NCBI RefSeq assembly: GCF_028826105.1
Contig: NZ_JAQGPL010000001.1
Location: 2,754,501-2,818,500, forward strand
Source: Paenibacillus humicola
GTDB lineage: Bacteria > Bacillota > Bacilli > Paenibacillales > Paenibacillaceae
Length of the DNA: 64,000 bases
Direction: 5' to 3'
Shown here: piece after piece, positions 60,072-64,000 of the stretch
Numbering within the stretch: the stretch's first letter is position 1
How the letters are laid out: each line of letters begins with the position of its first letter
Translations under genes and position numbers: made by a program
Notes under the pieces: generated by a model
Database searches by the model: none
Seen by the model: the letters and a program-made list of their open reading frames with translations, nothing else
What the model was told of the DNA's origin: nothing

Positions 60072-60806
60072 ATGCCTCGTTATGTAGGGAGCAAGTGGAG
60101 CAAGACGGCCGCGATTCGCAAACACGCGCAGCTGGCCAAATACGTGCCCGAAACGCTCAAAATGACCCGGACATCCTTATTCGATCAGTTGAAGCGGCAC
60201 GGAATGGTTTATGTAAAACCGGACCGCGGCACTTACGGCAAAGGGGTGATGCGGGTCAAGCGTCACGGCGGCGGTTTCCGCTATCAGCACGGAAGGAAGC
60301 TGCGGAAATTCAGCCGATACGGGGCACTGTACCGATCGATCAGGCGTCAAACCGGAGGAAGACGCTATCTCGTTCAGAAGGGGATTCATCTGCTTGAATT
60401 TAAAGGGAGAAAGTTCGATCTCCGGGTCATGGCCCAATACTCGCCGTCCCGGACCTGGGAAACGACCGGCATTATCGGCAGGGTCGCCGCAAAAAACAAA
60501 ATCGTCACCAATTACCACAGCGGGGGCAAAATCGTTCCGGCCCATGTATTGCTGCGGCCGCATACGAACCAGCCGGGTGCGAAGCTGCAGTCGCTGTCGA
60601 CGCTTGGCGTTCAGGCAGGCAGGGCGATGCAGCAAGCGTTCCCGGGCGTTTACGTCATCGGCCTGGACATTGCCATGGATAAATCGATGCATCCCTGGAT
60701 CCTGGAGGTCAATACGCGGCCGGACCCTTATATTTTCAGGAAACACCCGGATCCGAAAGTATTTAAGAAAATCATGCGGTATTCCAAAGCGTATCCCAAA
60801 AAATAA
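60072..60806 (+). CDS. YheC/YheD-like ATP-grasp protein
   Basis: A 244-residue ATP-grasp domain protein of the endospore-coat-associated YheC/YheD group. VYVKPDRGTYGKGVMRV is the ATP-binding glycine loop, FDLRVMAQ the following strand, and ILEVNTRPDPYIF holds the metal-binding Glu and Asn. It is shorter than the typical 350-450 residues, consisting of the ATP-grasp core only. ATG 60072 follows AAGGGGGATC. It lies beside glycosyltransferases, suggesting a role in the spore surface. Confidence 0.85.
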   Translation: MPRYVGSKWSKTAAIRKHAQLAKYVPETLKMTRTSLFDQLKRHGMVYVKPDRGTYGKGVMRVKRHGGGFRYQHGRKLRKFSRYGALYRSIRRQTGGRRYLVQKGIHLLEFKGRKFDLRVMAQYSPSRTWETTGIIGRVAAKNKIVTNYHSGGKIVPAHVLLRPHTNQPGAKLQSLSTLGVQAGRAMQQAFPGVYVIGLDIAMDKSMHPWILEVNTRPDPYIFRKHPDPKVFKKIMRYSKAYPKK

Positions 60807-60812
60807 AAACGC

Positions 60813-61637
60813 CTAACCGCCAAACCTTCCGTTCGTCCCGTTCGTCCCATTTGTCCCGTTCGTTCCATTCGTCCCCTTCGTTCCGTTCGACGCCAGACCG
60901 CGCGGCAGGGGCAGAAGCTCGATTGTCCGGTCGACGTACGGCTTGAAGTCCGGCGTCCGGATGACCGCCGCGTTTTTCGAACCAAGCAGCTTCTGCTCCG
61001 ATACCTTCCACGTATGCGATTGCCGGTCTGCGCGGCGGAATGCGGCGAAATTGTAGGAAGAGGTCGTATACACCTTGAAGCCGTTGCTCAGGCACGCCCG
61101 GATAAAACGAACGTCGGAACCTGCCGTGACCTTCGTCGAGAAAGACACTTTCTTGAATACTCGTTTGCGGAACATGATGGTCGCGCCTGCGATTCGTCTG
61201 CACCTCCCGTACGGCTTTACGGAAGTTCTGCGCAGCAGCAGGACGGAACGGTGTGGGAAGAAGAAGAAGCAGGAGCGTTTGCCGATGACGTCCGCTTTTT
61301 TTTTGGAAAACAGAAGCATGGCTTCATCCAAATAATGAGGCGAATAGTAGTCGTCGTCGTCGAATTTGGCGATATAGGGGAAGCGTGCGCGGGCAACTCC
61401 GAAATTCAGGCAGGCGCCTAAATTGCTGCGCTCATCGACGCGAAAGATGCGAACGTTGCTTTGCTGACGGGCGAGCTCCCGATAGGGGCTCAAGGCGATG
61501 CCGTTATCGTTGACGATCACGATGAGCTCTTTGTCCTGCCATAATTGACGATTGAAGTTATCGAAAATATTCTCCCTATGATTTTTGCGCATCGTAGACG
61601 TAATGACGGTGACGCCTTCATCTTCATTCAGAGACAA
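60813..61637 (-). CDS. GT2-like glycosyltransferase with a tandem NGT C-terminal tail
   Basis: A 274-residue GT-A-fold enzyme. TVITSTMRKNHRENIFDNFNRQLW opens the nucleotide-sugar domain, and the DXD-type metal site is AKFDDDDYYSPHYLDEA. The last 25 residues are near-perfect Asn-Gly-Thr triplets, a low-complexity tail outside the catalytic fold and potentially glycosylatable or sticky. It starts at TTG 61637 with GGAGGTGA at 61645-61652. It is closely related to the enzyme at 63151-63840, on the same strand, with a UDP-sugar dehydrogenase on the other strand between them. Confidence 0.85.
   Translation of the reverse strand: MSLNEDEGVTVITSTMRKNHRENIFDNFNRQLWQDKELIVIVNDNGIALSPYRELARQQSNVRIFRVDERSNLGACLNFGVARARFPYIAKFDDDDYYSPHYLDEAMLLFSKKKADVIGKRSCFFFFPHRSVLLLRRTSVKPYGRCRRIAGATIMFRKRVFKKVSFSTKVTAGSDVRFIRACLSNGFKVYTTSSYNFAAFRRADRQSHTWKVSEQKLLGSKNAAVIRTPDFKPYVDRTIELLPLPRGLASNGTKGTNGTNGTNGTNGTNGRFGG
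60830..60890 (+). repeat. 9-bp tandem minisatellite encoding NGT repeats
   Basis: The unit TTCGTCCCG recurs about six to seven times with mostly third-position-type changes, inside the end of the glycosyltransferase gene (minus strand), each unit giving Asn-Gly-Thr. Such runs can change copy number by slippage in multiples of three residues. Confidence 0.8.
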
Positions 61638-61748
61638 AAATCTTCACCTCCGGTCCTAATATTGTTGCATATACGGGCTATGCGCATAGTCCGGCGCGAA
61701 TCTCTTATCATAGTTTAGAAGAGAGCCGCGTTGGAAGGAGAAATTGAA

Positions 61749-63065
61749 ATGACAGCGTACAACCGGGACTCGGAGCGCACCGTTTGTATCATTGGACTTG
61801 GTTTTGTCGGTTTGCCGCTTGCCATGAGTTTTATTGCAAAAGGATTTCGGGTCGTTGCGATCGATACGAACGAGCGCAAGCTAGCGGCGCTTGCGGCGGG
61901 GGACAGCTATGTTCAGGATGTTTCCGGCCATGACCTTCTCGAAGAGATTTCCTCCGGCCGGCTGGAATTAACCGGACGGTACGATGCGGCTTCAAAGGCC
62001 GAAGCAGTGATGATCTGCGTTCCGACCCCTTTATCTTCGGACGGCACGCCCGACCTTGGCTTCCTGCTCGATGCCTGCAGACGTCTTTCCCATGTGCTGA
62101 GAAGCGGCCAGCTGATTATCATTGAGAGCTCCACTTATCCGGGAACAACCTCCGGGCAGATCAGGGCGGTGCTGGAAACGAGCGGCAGAAAGGCGGGGCA
62201 TGATTTCTATCTGGCCTATTCTCCCGAACGGATTGACCCCGGCAACCGGGACTGCGGCATTCACCAGATCGCGAAGATCGTCAGCGGTACGTCGGAAGCG
62301 TGTTTGGGACGGGTTGCGGATCTCTATCGGACGGTCTTCGACCGCGTGATTCCCGTGTCCTCCACGGAAGCGGCGGAAACGATCAAGCTGCTGGAAAACA
62401 GCTATCGTTTCATTAATATCTCCTTCATAAACGAATTCGCCATGCTGTGCGAACGCCTCAGCTTAAACGTCTGGGAAATTATCGAAGCTGCCGCCACGAA
62501 GCCTTACGGCTTCAGCGCTTTTTATCCCGGACCCGGCATTGGCGGGCACTGCATCCCCGTCGATCCGCTTTACCTCCAATGGAAAGCCGCGCAGTCGGGA
62601 CAGATCAGCCGCTTTATCGAGACGGCCCTGCAGATCAACCGTCAGATGCCGGATTATCTCGTGCAGGAAATCAGGAGGCATTTGCCTGAAGGGACAAAGC
62701 TGAACCATGCGCGGATTCTGGTATACGGCGTGACCTACAAGCCGAATATCGCCGATGCCCGGGAATCGACCGCGATGGCGATTATGGAAGCTCTGCTTCA
62801 GCAAGGGGCCGACATCCGCTATTACGATCCTTATCTCCCCTCGGTACAGCTGCCTTCCGGCAGCATCGTCCGGCGGACCGAGCTGACCGCGGCGGCGCTC
62901 GAGGAAGCGGACTGCCTGCTCATTCTGACGAACCATAACGAACTGCCGGTTCAGTTGATTGCCGAGCACTGCTCGTTCGTTTACGACACGCGCAACGCCG
63001 TGAAAGAAATTCGCCGGGGAGCGAAGCTCGTTACGCTAGGGAACGGAAGTCGAACGCCGCAATAA
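61749..63065 (+). CDS. UDP-glucose/UDP-N-acetylmannosamine 6-dehydrogenase family
   Basis: A 438-residue NAD-dependent enzyme that oxidises a UDP-sugar to a UDP-uronic acid. The NAD motif is IIGLGFVGLPLA, the middle domain has SSTYPGTT and YSPERIDPG, and catalytic Cys268 lies in GPGIGGHCIPVDP. The VYGVTYKPNIADARES block starts the C-terminal domain. The SPERIDPG and GGHCIPVDPLYL form suits the WbpA/WecC/Ugd nucleotide-sugar group, and the exact sugar is not determined. ATG 61749 has AAGGAGAA upstream; TTG 61731 overlaps nothing useful. It supplies acidic sugars for a surface polysaccharide. Confidence 0.92.
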   Translation: MTAYNRDSERTVCIIGLGFVGLPLAMSFIAKGFRVVAIDTNERKLAALAAGDSYVQDVSGHDLLEEISSGRLELTGRYDAASKAEAVMICVPTPLSSDGTPDLGFLLDACRRLSHVLRSGQLIIIESSTYPGTTSGQIRAVLETSGRKAGHDFYLAYSPERIDPGNRDCGIHQIAKIVSGTSEACLGRVADLYRTVFDRVIPVSSTEAAETIKLLENSYRFINISFINEFAMLCERLSLNVWEIIEAAATKPYGFSAFYPGPGIGGHCIPVDPLYLQWKAAQSGQISRFIETALQINRQMPDYLVQEIRRHLPEGTKLNHARILVYGVTYKPNIADARESTAMAIMEALLQQGADIRYYDPYLPSVQLPSGSIVRRTELTAAALEEADCLLILTNHNELPVQLIAEHCSFVYDTRNAVKEIRRGAKLVTLGNGSRTPQ

Positions 63066-63150
63066 TACGTTGTGCCGGATCAAGGTCAACCGGCGATGAA
63101 AGGTTGGCCTTGACTGCAATTCTGCGCCCGGCATCGGATCATGATATATC

Positions 63151-63840
63151 TTAATTGACGTAACGTTTGAAATTTCTCGTTTTGCGGACAAGCGTGCACT
63201 GTGCCATATAGCGGCGCACGCTTTTCTTCTGCGTATGGCTGCCGGAGTTTTTTCTTCGGATACAAACATAATATCGTTTGGATACGGAATAGACGCGAAA
63301 GCCTCTGCGGATGCATCGGCCGACCCACCCGGAATCAGAGCCGACCTTTTTAAACTCGGGAAACCGGACTTTCCTCCATACCGATTTCCGAAAGACCAGC
63401 GTACCGCCTTTGATGCTGCGCCTGTATTTCCATTCGCCGCCGCGGCGGAATACCATCAGCGCCCGTTTTGACGTGAAATAAAGATAGGCGGTATGTTTGC
63501 CTACGACGGAGGCTTTGCCGCGTTTAATCGCGCGGGCGGCTTCCTGCAAATACCGCGGACCGTAATAATCGTCGTCGTCAAACTTGGCGATAATGCCGCC
63601 GTCGGCTTGGCTGATCGCATAATTCATGCATTTGCCGAGCTTATACTTTTGCGGAAGCTGGAACACTTTGATTTCGTTATCCCGATATTGCCGCGCCCGC
63701 TGCCGGTAAAGCTCAACGTCCATTTTATCGTTGTTTAAAACGATGATCATTTGTTTGTCCTTCCAAAGCTGCCGGTCGTAATTCTCGAAGACATTGTCGA
63801 TGAAGGAGGACCTCATTGTGCATGCGATAACCGTGATCAC
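63151..63840 (-). CDS. GT2-like glycosyltransferase (paralogue)
   Basis: A 229-residue GT-A-fold enzyme. ITVIACTMRSSFIDNVFENYDRQLW parallels the enzyme at 60813-61637, and the metal site is AKFDDDDYYGPRYLQEA. It lacks the NGT tail and ends basic. GTG 63840 is preferred because GGAGGG lies 10 bases upstream and the previous gene stops at 63842; ATG 63849 is too close to that site. It is the second gene of a minus-strand operon coming from beyond the window. Confidence 0.85.
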   Translation of the reverse strand: MITVIACTMRSSFIDNVFENYDRQLWKDKQMIIVLNNDKMDVELYRQRARQYRDNEIKVFQLPQKYKLGKCMNYAISQADGGIIAKFDDDDYYGPRYLQEAARAIKRGKASVVGKHTAYLYFTSKRALMVFRRGGEWKYRRSIKGGTLVFRKSVWRKVRFPEFKKVGSDSGWVGRCIRRGFRVYSVSKRYYVCIRRKNSGSHTQKKSVRRYMAQCTLVRKTRNFKRYVN

Positions 63841-63841
63841 T

Positions 63842-64000
63842 TTATCCATTCCCTCCGTTCGACTCGGATTGAAGCTTCGCTTTGCGCCGGTTCCATAAAC
63901 TATTTTTCCTGATTCGGTACAGCCTTCGATCGATCACCTTTCGGTATAAGCGGAGAAATTGGTCGGTCATGATGACGTCGGAGTAACGGGTTCTGGCATA
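63842..64000 (-). CDS. C-terminal fragment of an unidentified protein (window edge)
   Basis: The minus-strand frame is open from the window edge to TAA at 63844-63842. The 52 visible residues are strongly basic (YRKVIDRRLYRIRKNSLWNR) and not recognised. The stop lies one base before the GTG of the glycosyltransferase, and its coding sequence contains that gene's ribosome site, so the two are translationally linked. Confidence 0.6.
   Translation of the reverse strand, partial: YARTRYSDVIMTDQFLRLYRKVIDRRLYRIRKNSLWNRRKAKLQSESNGGNG

Noticed and set aside
60830..60890. CRISPR-like array
   Set aside because: Units are 9 bases without spacers and lie inside a coding frame, so this is a minisatellite.

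Overview
The window looks like a chromosomal segment of a spore-forming Paenibacillaceae bacterium (Paenibacillus or a close relative). The clues are moderately high GC, strong AGGAGG-type ribosome sites with frequent GTG and TTG starts, YesM/YesN-type two-component regulators beside sugar ABC transporters, a DUF3231 protein, a YheC/D-type ATP-grasp protein and many solitary regulators with efflux genes. No rRNA, tRNA, CRISPR array, transposase or phage gene was recognised. This assignment is inferred from gene content only.

Layout. 1-3.9 kb: the end of selO, a gamma-glutamyltransferase, a 54-residue membrane protein and an SDR. 4.3-15.0 kb: a nitrogen- or amide-scavenging locus with a five-component peptide-type ABC transporter (its binding protein is frameshifted), two amidase-signature hydrolases flanking a small AtzG-like protein, a LysR regulator and a divergent cysteine hydrolase of the isochorismatase fold. 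15.2-16.1 kb: an aldo/keto reductase. 16.6-28.8 kb: carbohydrate uptake, with a YesM/YesN pair driving one CUT1 transporter, a serine hydrolase, an SMP-30 lactonase and a second, convergent CUT1 transporter. 29-42.7 kb: solitary functions, namely an AEC permease, Ku, a VC0807-like membrane protein with its TetR regulator, MATE and MFS exporters, an ArsR-type regulator, aldo/keto reductases (one an AT-rich pseudogene), a zinc dehydrogenase, a DinB-like protein and an AraC regulator. 43-45.6 kb: a secreted CE15-type glucuronoyl esterase.

45.7-50.6 kb is a decaying acyl-activation locus. It holds a MarR gene with two copies of a palindromic operator, a broken LuxE/PaaK-like acyl-protein synthetase, a truncated NifU/IscU scaffold joined to a truncated acyl carrier protein, a broken fatty-acyl-AMP ligase, a broken flavin monooxygenase and an apparently intact Sfp-type phosphopantetheinyl transferase. 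50.7-51.3 kb is a histidine phosphatase.

51.7-58.7 kb is the most striking part: an apparently intact, tightly packed five-gene operon encoding an EPSP-synthase (AroA) homologue with altered active-site residues, an acyl-CoA ligase, an acyl-CoA dehydrogenase, an FadH-type 2,4-dienoyl-CoA reductase and a FabL/ChcA-like SDR with a Y-x6-K motif. These are the enzyme classes of the cyclohexanecarboxyl-CoA pathway, which converts shikimate into the starter of ansatrienin and of omega-cyclohexyl fatty acids. I infer that the operon makes cyclohexanecarboxyl-CoA or a related alicyclic acyl-CoA.

58.8-64 kb: DUF3231, a YheC/D-type ATP-grasp protein, two related small GT2 glycosyltransferases (one with a tandem NGT tail) flanking a UDP-sugar dehydrogenase, and the end of another gene. 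This is probably a spore-surface or exopolysaccharide region.
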